64,000 bases of DNA from CAIVPM01 sp964477265 (GCA_964477265.1 CAYZDJ010000004.1:1-64000); one strand, 5' to 3'; shown: positions 7,536-16,866, counted from the stretch's first letter. The notes: generated by a model not told the origin, from the letters alone. Numbers and translations: made by a program.

Positions 7536-8940
7536 TAAATAATAGGTTTGTATTTTGATAAGGAAGTTTTTTTATTCTACTTCTAAGTTTTGGCTTTGCA
7601 ATTTTATTTTCAAGTGGAATACCAAAACCTACTTCCTCTGAATAAAATGACTGAATTTTTATTGAAATATTGTTAAAATCAAAAACATCCCAAATATCAT
7701 TATCCTTACTTAAAAAAGTCCACCAAAAATTCAACCAATCATAATATTTGTCGTTATAATCTCTTGCAGTCAGATAATTGGTAAACTTACTGATTTCTTT
7801 TGGTGGAAGAGGTTTGCGTCCATCTTCAGTAAAATAATATTTGTGAGCAAATGCTATATACAGTTCATTTTCTATAAAATGAAAATTGAGGTTAAATGCA
7901 AGATGTCTAAAAAATTGGTATTTAGTTCCGTACTCGTGCCAAGTAACAACCTTCTTCTCGGTTTTATCCCTTCGTACTCTTGTATATGATTCTACAACAA
8001 GTGGCAGCATGTCTTTATCAGGATTATAGGCGAAATAATATCTTTTGTATTTAGGGTTAAAATGAATGCCTTTTGACCTTAATTTGTCTTTGATATATTC
8101 ATTAATTAGCTCTACATAATGATTTCTTATAACTCGATTATCATTAATTTCATTAGTGGGAATTATTGCTCCTACATTGTTCTCTAAAATAACATTATTG
8201 AATCTATCAAATTCTTTCCCAAGTTTATTAAATGTATAGACAATATTACCATAAGCTACATAAAAAGGACAATCATTAAAGCCACATAAGTCGCCATTTT
8301 CTTTAATAAACTTCACGACAGCTCGCTTATCCTTAAACTTACTTCTATATGCAAATAATATCTTCGGAATTTTCTGAAACTTTAAAAGATTAGTTACCAA
8401 AGTTTCAATAACCCCATAATTAATTCTACTCCTAAAAGTGCTTGAAAACCTTTCTCTAAAGTCGCTTTTCCCAAACTTCAAGAGATTGTTTTTTTTATCA
8501 AAAAGAATTGGAAAGGATTTTTTTGTTTTTTTAGCTGTTTGAGCAATCCCTAAATCTGTATCAAATACTTGTTTGCAGTATATTTTTTTTTCAATAGCAT
8601 CTATAATTATCAATACCACTTCTAATCCGTGGCTTTTATATTTAGACCAATAATCAATATCATCATTTGATGCGTAATATTCAAATTGTGTTTGATTTGC
8701 ATTTCTAATATAACTGTGTCCTGTCCCATCAGTTTTAATTTGTATTTTAATTATTTCGCCTGTTGGTTCTACTTTTTTTTCATCGTTATACTCTGTCATT
8801 TCAATTTCACCATCAATACCGAAATCACTTTTCAAGGTTTCTCGAAAAATAATCACTGGTTTATGCCGAAGACAATACTGTTCAAAAAGATTCACTCCCT
8901 TCATTCCAGTAATGTGTGTATCTCTTATTATTTTAGACAT
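7522..8940 (-). CDS. DUF4365 (DREN-like nuclease)-APAZ effector of a SPARDA-like system
   Basis: Residues 15-150 match DUF4365, a PD-(D/E)xK-type nuclease fold: GxxLFEQYC, SDFGIDGEIE (Asp43, Glu45), then IIKIQIKTDG (Gln67-x-Lys69). The C-terminal two thirds fit an APAZ domain, the Argonaute-N-like partner module of short pAgos. The clearest part is FRHLAFNLNFHFIENELYI followed by KYYFTEDGR and a helix around WWTFL. This domain pair next to a short pAgo matches the SPARDA layout (short pAgo plus DNase/RNase effector), in which target recognition unleashes indiscriminate nucleic acid cleavage and cell suicide. It is the first gene of the two-gene operon. The nuclease motif appears intact. The assignment rests on motif reading and gene pairing. 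Confidence 0.82.
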   Translation of the reverse strand: MSKIIRDTHITGMKGVNLFEQYCLRHKPVIIFRETLKSDFGIDGEIEMTEYNDEKKVEPTGEIIKIQIKTDGTGHSYIRNANQTQFEYYASNDDIDYWSKYKSHGLEVVLIIIDAIEKKIYCKQVFDTDLGIAQTAKKTKKSFPILFDKKNNLLKFGKSDFRERFSSTFRSRINYGVIETLVTNLLKFQKIPKILFAYRSKFKDKRAVVKFIKENGDLCGFNDCPFYVAYGNIVYTFNKLGKEFDRFNNVILENNVGAIIPTNEINDNRVIRNHYVELINEYIKDKLRSKGIHFNPKYKRYYFAYNPDKDMLPLVVESYTRVRRDKTEKKVVTWHEYGTKYQFFRHLAFNLNFHFIENELYIAFAHKYYFTEDGRKPLPPKEISKFTNYLTARDYNDKYYDWLNFWWTFLSKDNDIWDVFDFNNISIKIQSFYSEEVGFGIPLENKIAKPKLRSRIKKLPYQNTNLLFNDED

Positions 8941-9016
8941 AATTTGTAATAAATATTTTCATCGATTTTGTAAAAAAATACGGCTCTACTGCCATCAATA
9001 ATAACTCATTCTAAAG

Positions 9017-12000
9017 TTATTGTTTTAAGAGTACCCTTTCAAAATCATCGCAAAGCTGGGTTAAACTGTCTTTGGTTTCTCGTTTAAAAAACTCTCCTAA
9101 ATCTTTGTTGATGATAATGTATTTTCTGTAAATCTTTGAAAAGTCAAGGTATATCTCATCTTGGCTAAATGCAGTTCCATCATCATTGATTTTTGCAATT
9201 AATCTTTTGCCTAAATCGTCTGCTTTTATGTACTCAAAAAAGGCTTCAATTTTTGTTTCAAAATCTTTTATGAGTTCTGCAATTGCTTCTTCTTCTTTGT
9301 TCCGCTTTTCAATTACTTTAAGGATATTGTATTTGAATTTTGTATCGTCTGTACCATTTGTACCGCCTTTTACACCTCCTTTAGTTTTATCCTTATCCTG
9401 TGGCTCTAATGGTGCTACGATGCCTATTTTATTATCAAAGTAAATTTCAACATCGTCAATAATATCAGTAGGCTTGTTGATGTTGTTGTACTCATTGTTG
9501 TATTTACGCAAATACTCTAAAAACAAAGCATCGCTGTATTTTGCCTCTAATTCAATAACAAATTCAATGAGGTTTAAGATTTTGAAATAACTGTTGATTG
9601 TGCTTTTCAGCTTCTTTGCATCTGCTTTACTTTTTCTGATGTAATCAGAAAAGGCGTTTTGCATTTCCAAAATCAAGTTTATGTCTTTCGGTTCTTGATG
9701 GTATTTTAAGAAGTTTGGAAAGTGTGCTGTCAATAAAGGATGTTCCTTTAATTCCTTGTAATAGATTTCCAATTTGCTTTCATCGCCTAATGGGTCAAAG
9801 TCTGATACTACTACATTACTAAAGTGTTCAAACGCTGCTTTGATGTTTTTTACATTTACATTCTTGTAAGAGAAGTCAATTATTTTACAGTCGTTCTTGT
9901 ACTTGGTTGTTCTGTTTACCCTTGATATGGTTTGAATGGCATTAATGCCTCTAATTTCTTTGTCAAGGAATAAAGTATGCAGCTTGGGTTCATCATATCC
10001 TGTTTGCAGTTTATCAACTACTATTATAATTCCATTTTTAGCCAGTTTGAAATTTTGCAAAACAGTTTTTTCATTTAGTCCATCATTGATACTGTTGCTG
10101 CTTGGTTGGTCTTGACTTTCGGAATAAACAATGTAAACTGGTGCATCCTTAAACCTTTCGTATTTTTTCTGTTTTGTTATTTCTTTAAAGTGCTTTTTAA
10201 TGAACCCTGCGTATTTGATAGCATTAGGAATTGATGTAGTTGCCAACATTGCTTTTGCTGTACCTCTGATGTTGTGGTACACTGTGGTAACTAATCTTTC
10301 TACAATGAAATGAGAAATTGCCTCTATCCTTTCGGGATTGGCGTAAATTTTCTTTTTACGGATTGCATATTTTTTGCCGTCTGCTCCAAAGCCTGTATCT
10401 GTATCGTCTGGAATATCTTCATAGCCTGTATCGCCTTCAAAGCCTTCTAATTCGTTTTCGGGTTTTTCAAAAAACATTTTGGCAGATACCGGAACAATGC
10501 CTTTGATTGGATTTAAAATATAGCCATCTTCAATAGCTTCTTTCATTGTATAGCTGTCAAATGGTATCCATATTTTTTCTGCTTCGGCATATTTATTAAA
10601 CTCACCAAACCTTGCTAATGTGTGGTCGCTTGGAGTGGCTGTAAAACCTACTATTAAGTTCTTTTTGTGTGGTGCTTTTGAATAAGTTGTATTGTTATCA
10701 AAACTGCTTTGCAACTCATCAAAAATGCTTATCATTTCTTGGCTCTGTACACCGTCATTGCTTCTGTGTATTTCATCAATTAAAAAAGCAATACGAAGTT
10801 TTGATAGCTTCTTTACAGTTGGTTCGTCCAATATATCTTTTACAGTACCGAACTTTTGAATGTTTACAATAACAATTCTTTTATCACTGGCTAAGGCTGT
10901 TGTAAATGTTTTTTTGTCGTAGGCTTCAATGAACATTCCTTTTTGAATATTCATATTGTGCAGCATAGTATCTAACTGGTCTCTTAATTGCAACCTATCA
11001 ACTACAAGCATTATTTTATCGTACACATACACCCCATTTTTGCGAAGGTCTTTTAGTTGTAATGCTGTCCAACCAATGATGTTGCTTTTACCAAACCCTG
11101 CTGAATACTGGAGCAATAAAGAATAAACATTTTTGTTGTTTTGGTACTTTTGCCTTTTGGTAATTAGTTCTTTTATTTTTTCATCGCCTACGCCTTTTTC
11201 TTTCAGTTCCCTTTCTAACTTTTTAATGAAATAGTCGGGTTCGGTTTCGTGTTCTAAAAATTCATCTATTTTACTTAATACTTTATCTGTACCGAACTTT
11301 TGTTTTGGTCTTGGGCTTATTAGTCTGCCGTCATTGTGCTTGTACTCTTTTATTTTACTGCCCTCTTTTTTTACTAATTCCCTTTCAATAAAATTGTAGT
11401 AGAGTATTTCTTTCTCTATCATTTTTTTATCGTACAAGGCTTTAAAAACCTCCTCAAATCGTTGCGTTTTGTTGGCTTCTTTATTGCGTAAAGGGTATTG
11501 TTTAAAGTCCTTTTCTATTTTATTATCGTAAGGGGTAAAATCATAAGAGTTGCTTGCAACTATTGATTTTATTTCTTCAAACTGGTTGCTGATATTTCTT
11601 ATTACATAGGTTTCGTTAAGGTCGGTCGATGTGATGTGTATTGCCTTTTCAAAAATCTTTAAAAAGTCTTTACGGATTGATTGTGAAATGTCGTTGCCTT
11701 CGGCAATGATTAAATATTCTTGTACTGCTGTTAAGTAATCTTTAGCAACTTTTCTTCTGCCGTTACTTCTTGCATTTTGATTGGTGTAGCTGCTTTTAAG
11801 TTCGCTGTAACCTAAGTAAATGCCATTGAGAAAGAAACTTAAATCGGGTCGGAATGAATAGATTTGTTTGCCCTGATATTTGTAGGTGTATGGCAGTTCC
11901 TGAATTACTGAAAATATGTTTTGGTTAAACAGTATGTCTTCGTGGGTTTCGCTGCCGCTTGGGTAAAACAAATGCAATGAAATACCTTCAATAGTGATGG

Positions 12001-12292
12001 TTTTATTGGTGTTGATGAACAAAGCCATATTAGCAGACGATTTCAACCTTTCGTGCATTTCGTTGGTAACGGCATCTAACAAATCTTTTTCATTACCAAA
12101 CTTTCGTAACAGCTTTTTGTAGTTGTCTTTATTGAGTGTGGTTTCGGAAAGGAAATGTTTTAAATCTTCCACCAAAAAGAATTGAGGCGAAACGGTGTTT
12201 GCCTTTGCTTCCTTGTACTGTAAGCCGTCTTGCCTTTCGCAAAGAAAGTTTATGAGGTATTTGTCTTGTAAGTCTAATTCATTCATTTGCAA
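9017..12292 (-). CDS. hsdR: Type I restriction enzyme R subunit (HsdR)
   Basis: At 1091 residues it has the usual HsdR length. The N-terminal nuclease domain shows FRPDLSFFLNGIYLGYSELKS (PD...ExK pattern), and the motor domain has a Walker A variant AGFGKSN, the box LIDEIHRS and GFTATP, followed by the late helicase motif ISRVNRTTKYKN. The enzyme translocates DNA with ATP and cleaves unmodified DNA at a distance, together with HsdM and HsdS. It is the last gene of the leftward hsdM-hsdS-DUF3800-hsdR order, separated from the DUF3800 gene by about 136 bases that contain a candidate small RNA on the other strand. Two Met codons (residues 1 and 3) could start it. Confidence 0.93.
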   Translation of the reverse strand: MQMNELDLQDKYLINFLCERQDGLQYKEAKANTVSPQFFLVEDLKHFLSETTLNKDNYKKLLRKFGNEKDLLDAVTNEMHERLKSSANMALFINTNKTITIEGISLHLFYPSGSETHEDILFNQNIFSVIQELPYTYKYQGKQIYSFRPDLSFFLNGIYLGYSELKSSYTNQNARSNGRRKVAKDYLTAVQEYLIIAEGNDISQSIRKDFLKIFEKAIHITSTDLNETYVIRNISNQFEEIKSIVASNSYDFTPYDNKIEKDFKQYPLRNKEANKTQRFEEVFKALYDKKMIEKEILYYNFIERELVKKEGSKIKEYKHNDGRLISPRPKQKFGTDKVLSKIDEFLEHETEPDYFIKKLERELKEKGVGDEKIKELITKRQKYQNNKNVYSLLLQYSAGFGKSNIIGWTALQLKDLRKNGVYVYDKIMLVVDRLQLRDQLDTMLHNMNIQKGMFIEAYDKKTFTTALASDKRIVIVNIQKFGTVKDILDEPTVKKLSKLRIAFLIDEIHRSNDGVQSQEMISIFDELQSSFDNNTTYSKAPHKKNLIVGFTATPSDHTLARFGEFNKYAEAEKIWIPFDSYTMKEAIEDGYILNPIKGIVPVSAKMFFEKPENELEGFEGDTGYEDIPDDTDTGFGADGKKYAIRKKKIYANPERIEAISHFIVERLVTTVYHNIRGTAKAMLATTSIPNAIKYAGFIKKHFKEITKQKKYERFKDAPVYIVYSESQDQPSSNSINDGLNEKTVLQNFKLAKNGIIIVVDKLQTGYDEPKLHTLFLDKEIRGINAIQTISRVNRTTKYKNDCKIIDFSYKNVNVKNIKAAFEHFSNVVVSDFDPLGDESKLEIYYKELKEHPLLTAHFPNFLKYHQEPKDINLILEMQNAFSDYIRKSKADAKKLKSTINSYFKILNLIEFVIELEAKYSDALFLEYLRKYNNEYNNINKPTDIIDDVEIYFDNKIGIVAPLEPQDKDKTKGGVKGGTNGTDDTKFKYNILKVIEKRNKEEEAIAELIKDFETKIEAFFEYIKADDLGKRLIAKINDDGTAFSQDEIYLDFSKIYRKYIIINKDLGEFFKRETKDSLTQLCDDFERVLLKQ

Positions 12293-12318
12293 TGCCTTTT
12301 ATTATTTTTCACCAAAAA

Positions 12319-12351
12319 TTTGCTTTTCTGTGGAAAAGTGTGCTATCTTTG
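12319..12351 (+). promoter_or_regulatory. Bacteroidota-type promoter of candidate small RNA 1
   Basis: TTTG at 12319-12322 and TATCTTTG at 12344-12351 fit the -33 and -7 consensus of Bacteroidota sigma factor (TTTG and TAnnTTTG) with 21 bases between. The expected start of transcription is about 12356, which is exactly the first base of a 12-bp stem. No protein gene lies downstream on the plus strand, which points to a non-coding transcript. Confidence 0.6.
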
Positions 12352-12355
12352 CAAC

Positions 12356-12430
12356 AGTTTTTATAAGGTCTATAACTCGCAACTTGCGGGGGTTGCCAGT
12401 ACTGGCACGAGGCTTATAAGAACTTTTTTT
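12356..12430 (+). ncRNA. Candidate small structured RNA 1, about 75 nt, between hsdR and the DUF3800 gene
   Basis: The 5' end (12356-12367) pairs over 12 consecutive positions with 12413-12424 (one G-U), and a run of seven T follows at 12424-12430, so the closing stem can double as an intrinsic terminator. Inside it CTCG (12376-12379) pairs with CGAG (12408-12411), enclosing a hairpin TGCCA-GTAC-TGGCA (12394-12407). An alternative CGC/GCG hairpin (12378-12388) is also possible. A promoter lies at the right distance upstream. The T-run occurs only on the plus strand, which argues against a terminator of the leftward DUF3800 gene. The 3' end reaches the DUF3800 stop codon. No known RNA family is recognised; the function is unknown. 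Confidence 0.55.
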
Positions 12431-13241
12431 ATTTTCCAACATATCCATCATTTCTAAATTTACTTGCCTGTTCTAAACTAAACGGGTTATTACGGTGGTA
12501 ATAGTTTCCATTTTTTTGATTGTACTTTTCAATATCATAAACATCAATTATCAAGTTGTATTTGTGTTGCATTGCTTTAAAAAAGCGTTCTTCGCCTGCC
12601 GTTATATAGCGATTTAAAGCCCAAAGCAAATAATCTACAATGCTTAATTCGGGGGTATCTTCACTTCGTACAATATCAAATTTGTATTGAATGTTTTTAG
12701 GCACTTTTCTGCGTTTGTTATCACGTTCTACCGCTTTTGCTATTGCTTCTCCCAAATGATGCTGTGTGCTTTTTTGCCTTGCAGAAAGAAAGATTTGATA
12801 CAACTCAGTTTCATCCTTTAGCCTGTCTTTTAATAAATGATAGACTAAATCGAAATAAAACTCCCTTTCATTATTGTTGTGCTTGTTTTGAAATGTGTTT
12901 AATCTTTTTCTGCCGATAACTATATAGCATTTAAAGCCATCGAGGTTTCGTAAAAATTCAAAAAACTTAGCCCTTATTTCAGGATGGTCGCCCCTGGCGT
13001 GCAAGTACCAATTGGGTTGGCTAAATGAATGTATTGAGTTGTAAAGTGGGTCGGCTTTGAGAATATTGATAAACTGTACAATAGCCTGACGTATTGCCTT
13101 TTTATCATCAATGGTTATCATTCCTAAATTAAGCATCGGTTGAAAACCATCTGTACCTACCAGTAGTTTTTTACGTGTTCCATAAAAGGAACTATCTCCA
13201 CCTTCGTCAATAAAACAATATGTTTTTTTCTGTTCGGTCAT
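12429..13241 (-). CDS. DUF3800 protein (270 aa), defence-island type
   Basis: The start TYCFIDEGGDSSF carries the acidic beta-strand signature (FIDE) of DUF3800, a family predicted to have an RNase H-like fold. Further acidic residues lie in DTPELSIVDYLLWALNRYI, and NLIIDVYDIE forms a late strand, together a plausible metal site. DUF3800 genes are common in defence islands and next to restriction systems, but their reaction is not established. Here the gene sits between hsdS and hsdR and is flanked on both sides by candidate small RNAs transcribed in the opposite direction, an arrangement that suggests a protein-RNA unit or RNA control (inference). Its start is about 159 bases from the hsdS stop, which leaves room for its own promoter. 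Confidence 0.8.
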   Translation of the reverse strand: MTEQKKTYCFIDEGGDSSFYGTRKKLLVGTDGFQPMLNLGMITIDDKKAIRQAIVQFINILKADPLYNSIHSFSQPNWYLHARGDHPEIRAKFFEFLRNLDGFKCYIVIGRKRLNTFQNKHNNNEREFYFDLVYHLLKDRLKDETELYQIFLSARQKSTQHHLGEAIAKAVERDNKRRKVPKNIQYKFDIVRSEDTPELSIVDYLLWALNRYITAGEERFFKAMQHKYNLIIDVYDIEKYNQKNGNYYHRNNPFSLEQASKFRNDGYVGK

Positions 13242-13260
13242 TCGTTAATCATTATTTCTG

Positions 13261-13298
13261 TTTGCATTAAACTAAAGCAATTATTAATACTATATTTG
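13261..13298 (+). promoter_or_regulatory. Possible promoter of candidate small RNA 2
   Basis: TATATTTG at 13291-13298 is a good -7 box for Bacteroidota. TTTG at 13261-13264 is 26 bases upstream, longer than the usual 18-21, so the -33 assignment is weak. Transcription would start near 13304 and proceed away from the DUF3800 gene. Confidence 0.45.
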
Positions 13299-13303
13299 CA
13301 ATG

Positions 13304-13368
13304 TTGTTCGCCTCTCAATTGAGTGGACGAAATCGGAAAACGCAAACCAAGATGTTCTGCGTTTTTTG
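13304..13368 (+). ncRNA. Candidate small RNA 2, about 65 nt, between the DUF3800 gene and hsdS
   Basis: The first hairpin is formed by TTCGCC (13307-13312) and CTC (13314-13316) pairing with GAG (13321-13323), GG (13325-13326) and CGAA (13328-13331), with an AATT loop, one mismatch and one bulge. The second is an 8-bp terminator stem (AAAACGCA at 13337-13344 with TGCGTTTT at 13358-13365) running into T residues. No open frame of useful size lies on this strand. It is transcribed divergently from the DUF3800 gene and toward hsdS, so it could act against the hsdS 3' end or as a partner of DUF3800. It has no obvious sequence similarity to small RNA 1. Confidence 0.5.
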
Positions 13369-13399
13369 CTTTTATATGGCTGCTACCTTTTATCATTGT

Positions 13400-14674
13400 T
13401 TAGCTGGTTACTTTTATTTTACCTGTTACTACATCGTTTATTAATGTTTTACGAAGTTCTGCAAGGATTTCTGTTTGCTTTTGAATATTGGCTACAATAG
13501 CATCTATTTTTTGTGTCTTTTCATCTAAATAGCTGGCAATGGCGGCTTGTTCTTTTTTGGTTGGTGGCAGGTAAACAAAAAAATCTGTAACCTTTTCCAT
13601 CTTTAAATTAATTCTTGTAAAACCCTTGCCCTCTGTGATTAGTGATTTTCTGTAATTGTCGGATAGCAACAAATAGTTAAGGAAATAAGGCTCACAAAAA
13701 TTCTTAGTTACTCTATACCCTTTGCAAAAACTATTGAGGTAAGTATTTGGTATATCTTCAGCTAATGCTGCTGTTTTACCAACATCTTCATATCCTTCTG
13801 AACTCATAAGAAAAAACAAATCGCCTTTTCTTACTCTGTTTTGCTTTTCATTATCATAAACTACTACTGTACCCAAATGATTTGCTTTTAGGTAAGTATT
13901 GTTTGCAATATTTGTGAATGGGATAAAACCTTTATTATCGGGGTTGTAGTCTTGGTTAAAATCATCACCAGCTTTGCCTGATAACCCACTATACAAAAAG
14001 CCCAAATCTTTTAGCCTGTATCTTTTCCAATTAGCATTTATTGAAAATGCAAACTCACTTTCCTTTAACGATACATTTTTATCAAGCCCTTTACAAACTG
14101 CATCGTTAATAATGCTTTTGCGTAGTTCTTTGTAGTAGTTTATTTTTTGAGTAAGTAGGTTTATTTTTTTATCAATGGCTTGTGTTTTTGTATCAAGGTA
14201 TTGGGCAATAGTGGTTTGTTCTTCGTATGGTACAAATGGCAATTCTAAGCGTTTGATTTTCTCAACAGATAAGCCCGGTTGTGCAGTTGATGTAGCATAT
14301 TGGTTTAGGTTCATTATTCTAAGTAATTCACCCAACCATTTTACATTACTCTTTCTTCTGTGGTAAACAACCACACAATGTTCAGTAGCCCAAAATTTAC
14401 CCGAAGCATAATTAATATTACCACATAATGCACCTTGCCTACCTATTAATACATAATCTCCTTCGGTATTGTATTTGTCTGCAAACCCTCTAAAACTATT
14501 ACCACCATAAACAGGATATTGATTACCCTCGTCAAACTCCATTGCATTGATGTACTCTCCACTTTGGTAAGTTGCCAAATCTTTAACACGTCTAATTTCC
14601 CAATGAGATGGAATTTGATTTAACCAAAGTAATTCGGCTGGTTTGTAATTGTTATATGTTGGCAATTTACTCAT
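13400..14674 (-). CDS. hsdS: Type I restriction-modification specificity subunit (HsdS)
   Basis: It has two target-recognition domains, each followed by a helical spacer. The first begins at IPSHWEIRRVKDLATYQSGEYI, with its central helix at EEQTTIAQYLDTKTQAIDKKINLL. The second begins at NWKRYRLKDLGFLYSGLSGK, with its helix at KEQAAIASYLDEKTQKIDAIV. The conserved QxxIAxYLDxKTxxID pattern marks the two spacer coiled coils that bind HsdM. At 424 residues it is full length. The two recognition domains define a bipartite methylation site, which cannot be read from sequence alone. The start overlaps the hsdM stop by four bases (ATGA), showing translational coupling. Confidence 0.94.
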   Translation of the reverse strand: MSKLPTYNNYKPAELLWLNQIPSHWEIRRVKDLATYQSGEYINAMEFDEGNQYPVYGGNSFRGFADKYNTEGDYVLIGRQGALCGNINYASGKFWATEHCVVVYHRRKSNVKWLGELLRIMNLNQYATSTAQPGLSVEKIKRLELPFVPYEEQTTIAQYLDTKTQAIDKKINLLTQKINYYKELRKSIINDAVCKGLDKNVSLKESEFAFSINANWKRYRLKDLGFLYSGLSGKAGDDFNQDYNPDNKGFIPFTNIANNTYLKANHLGTVVVYDNEKQNRVRKGDLFFLMSSEGYEDVGKTAALAEDIPNTYLNSFCKGYRVTKNFCEPYFLNYLLLSDNYRKSLITEGKGFTRINLKMEKVTDFFVYLPPTKKEQAAIASYLDEKTQKIDAIVANIQKQTEILAELRKTLINDVVTGKIKVTS

Positions 14675-16749
14675 AGCCCTAAGTCGTTTTCAAGGTTGGT
14701 TAATTCAGCTTCTAAGGCTTTTAAATCAGTTGTTATTGTAGTTACTGCCCTTAGTATTTCGGGTGTATAAAAAACCTTATTAAAGTTCACTTCCACACCT
14801 ATTACATTGTCTAAATACTCAAAGGGTTTAAAAACATATTTAGCCATAAAGTCGGCAATGTTCTTTTGGTTAGTTACTTCGTCTGGGCTGTATGGTATTA
14901 TCTCATAATCTTTTTGTAAATCTTGTGTTAGTTCGGCTGTAATGTTGATGCTCTTTGGTTGTTTGGTTTTGCTGTCTTTCTTTAAACTTGCTTTGATTAC
15001 AATTTTACCACAACCCAACTCGGCTTTTTCTTTCTTGCTTTGCTCAATAATGGTTTCTTTATCAGCATCGTAATAGTAGCTTGTATCTTTAGTAAATACC
15101 GTTAGGTTTTTTTCTTTGTAATCAAGCTCTGCTAATAATGGTTTTATGCCTTCTTCAAAGTATTGTTCTAAACTTTTGTATTTGGTTTTATCAAAAGTGG
15201 TAATATCAAAATCGGTTATTTCTACATTGCCTTCGTCTGCAACCTGGGTAATTTTTGTAGGTGTTAGTTTGATAGATTTTTCTTCTTTTTCCTCACCGTC
15301 TTTACTGGTCTTGGTAGGCATTTCAATTGCTTTACCATTTTCATCAATGTTGGTAAGCATAATGCTTTGGCGGTTGTAATAGAAGTGCCATTTGTCAAAG
15401 ACTTTGGCAAAATCATTGTCCTTAAAATCGGTAAGGGCTTGCACTATTTTAGTACGGTTTGGCAAGTCCATTTCTTTACGCTTCTTACCCTTACTTTTCT
15501 TTAGTGGGATGTTTAATTCACTTGCATTTATCAATATTACTTTATCTTTTCTATCTGCTGCTTTTGCTTTGTTGAAAATCCATAAGTAGGTGTATATTCC
15601 TGTATTAAAAAATTCATCGGTAGGCATTTGTATAATTGCCTCTACCCAGTCTTGCTCAAAAAAATGTTTACGGATATTGCTTTCGCCACTTCCTGCATCA
15701 CCACTAAACAAAGTAGAACCATTATGTACTACAATGCTTAAACCATCATCAGCCAATTTGTGTAAGATGTGCTGTGTAAATAAAAACTGTCCATCACTTA
15801 TTGAAGGCAAAGCAACAAACCTTTCGGTGGTATCATTCTTAATGTCTTTTTCATAGCCTTTCCAGTCCACACCGTAGGGTGGATTGGCTACAATTACATT
15901 AAAGGTTTTATCCCAAAATTTACCAATATCAGTAAGGGTATTGCCGTATTCAATTTGTGTATCTTTTCTAAATCTACTTTCAATTTTGGCTAAGGCATAC
16001 AAAGTACCGTTCCACTCTTGCCCATAGGTTGCTGTTGGTCGGTTGGGGTGTATTTCTTGTATTTTATCTTCAGTACCAAATAGTAAGTTGCCACCTCCAC
16101 AAGTAGGGTCATAAAGTGTAAGGAATTTGCCGTTGTCCTCAATTTTAGTGGCAATGATTTCAGAAATTAAAGAAATAATATCATCGGGGGTGTATTGCTC
16201 TCCTGCTGTTTCTGCACTTATATCAGCCCACTTTCGTTTGATGTGTTCTTCCAGTGTAGTTATTTCGGAGTTGTTGAATGGTGTTAAATCAATTTCACTC
16301 CAAGCCTTTACCGTATCAAATAAAATTCGTTTCTTTTTTAGTTGCCCGGCAATGCCTGATATATCCAAAAACTTTTCTTCTTCTGTTCCTTTATCAACTC
16401 CTAATAAATATTTTGTTTCACCATCAAATGCTTTTAAGTAGGAATGAAAATCAACATCAAAGGTTTTATCATTCTTGCAAATGTCTTTTAGTGTTTTCTT
16501 TTTTCGGATTACAAAATCATTGTAGCCCAAGCCTTCTAAGCTGAACATTTCAATAAAGTCTTCAATATCCTCTCTACCTACTTCTTTTTCTAATCTGTCG
16601 GCTTCTCTAATCAACCTACTTTCTACCATTAAAAGGGCAAAAAAGGGCATCATATATTTTGGAAAATCGCTTTGCTTTATTCCTGCACCTATTAACAGGT
16701 CGGCTGTTTTCCAAACTTCACTTTCGTATTTTAGTATATTATTTGTCAT
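14671..16749 (-). CDS. hsdM: Type I DNA adenine methyltransferase subunit (HsdM)
   Basis: The AdoMet motif I is LYDPTCGGGNLLF and the catalytic motif IV is VIVANPPYGVDW, the N6-adenine type. A helical N-terminal domain precedes them, and a C-terminal part rich in Lys/Glu follows. At 692 residues it is longer than classical HsdM (about 500), with an extended C-terminal region that binds HsdS. It methylates the host target and forms the core of the restriction complex. It is the first gene of the leftward R-M cluster, with a -7 box at 16799-16806. Confidence 0.93.
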   Translation of the reverse strand: MTNNILKYESEVWKTADLLIGAGIKQSDFPKYMMPFFALLMVESRLIREADRLEKEVGREDIEDFIEMFSLEGLGYNDFVIRKKKTLKDICKNDKTFDVDFHSYLKAFDGETKYLLGVDKGTEEEKFLDISGIAGQLKKKRILFDTVKAWSEIDLTPFNNSEITTLEEHIKRKWADISAETAGEQYTPDDIISLISEIIATKIEDNGKFLTLYDPTCGGGNLLFGTEDKIQEIHPNRPTATYGQEWNGTLYALAKIESRFRKDTQIEYGNTLTDIGKFWDKTFNVIVANPPYGVDWKGYEKDIKNDTTERFVALPSISDGQFLFTQHILHKLADDGLSIVVHNGSTLFSGDAGSGESNIRKHFFEQDWVEAIIQMPTDEFFNTGIYTYLWIFNKAKAADRKDKVILINASELNIPLKKSKGKKRKEMDLPNRTKIVQALTDFKDNDFAKVFDKWHFYYNRQSIMLTNIDENGKAIEMPTKTSKDGEEKEEKSIKLTPTKITQVADEGNVEITDFDITTFDKTKYKSLEQYFEEGIKPLLAELDYKEKNLTVFTKDTSYYYDADKETIIEQSKKEKAELGCGKIVIKASLKKDSKTKQPKSINITAELTQDLQKDYEIIPYSPDEVTNQKNIADFMAKYVFKPFEYLDNVIGVEVNFNKVFYTPEILRAVTTITTDLKALEAELTNLENDLGL

Positions 16750-16798
16750 TTATTCGGTATAATCTGTTTCTGTTGTTGTTATACAAAAGCAACTGTCG

Positions 16799-16806
16799 CA
16801 AATATA
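16799..16806 (-). promoter_or_regulatory. -7 box of the hsdM promoter
   Basis: The minus-strand sequence is TATATTTG, a perfect TAnnTTTG box, about 50 bases upstream of the hsdM start. A clear TTTG -33 element is not visible, so the promoter may depend on an activator or be weak. Confidence 0.55.
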
Positions 16807-16866
16807 GTAAGTGTTTATCTCTAGTATTGTTGTACATAATAGGGTTATCACAATTACCTTTACTGA

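Noticed and set aside
12361..12424. Terminator of the DUF3800 gene on the minus strand
   Set aside because: The stem is followed by a T-run only on the plus strand, and a plus-strand promoter lies at the right distance, so a separate small RNA is the better reading.
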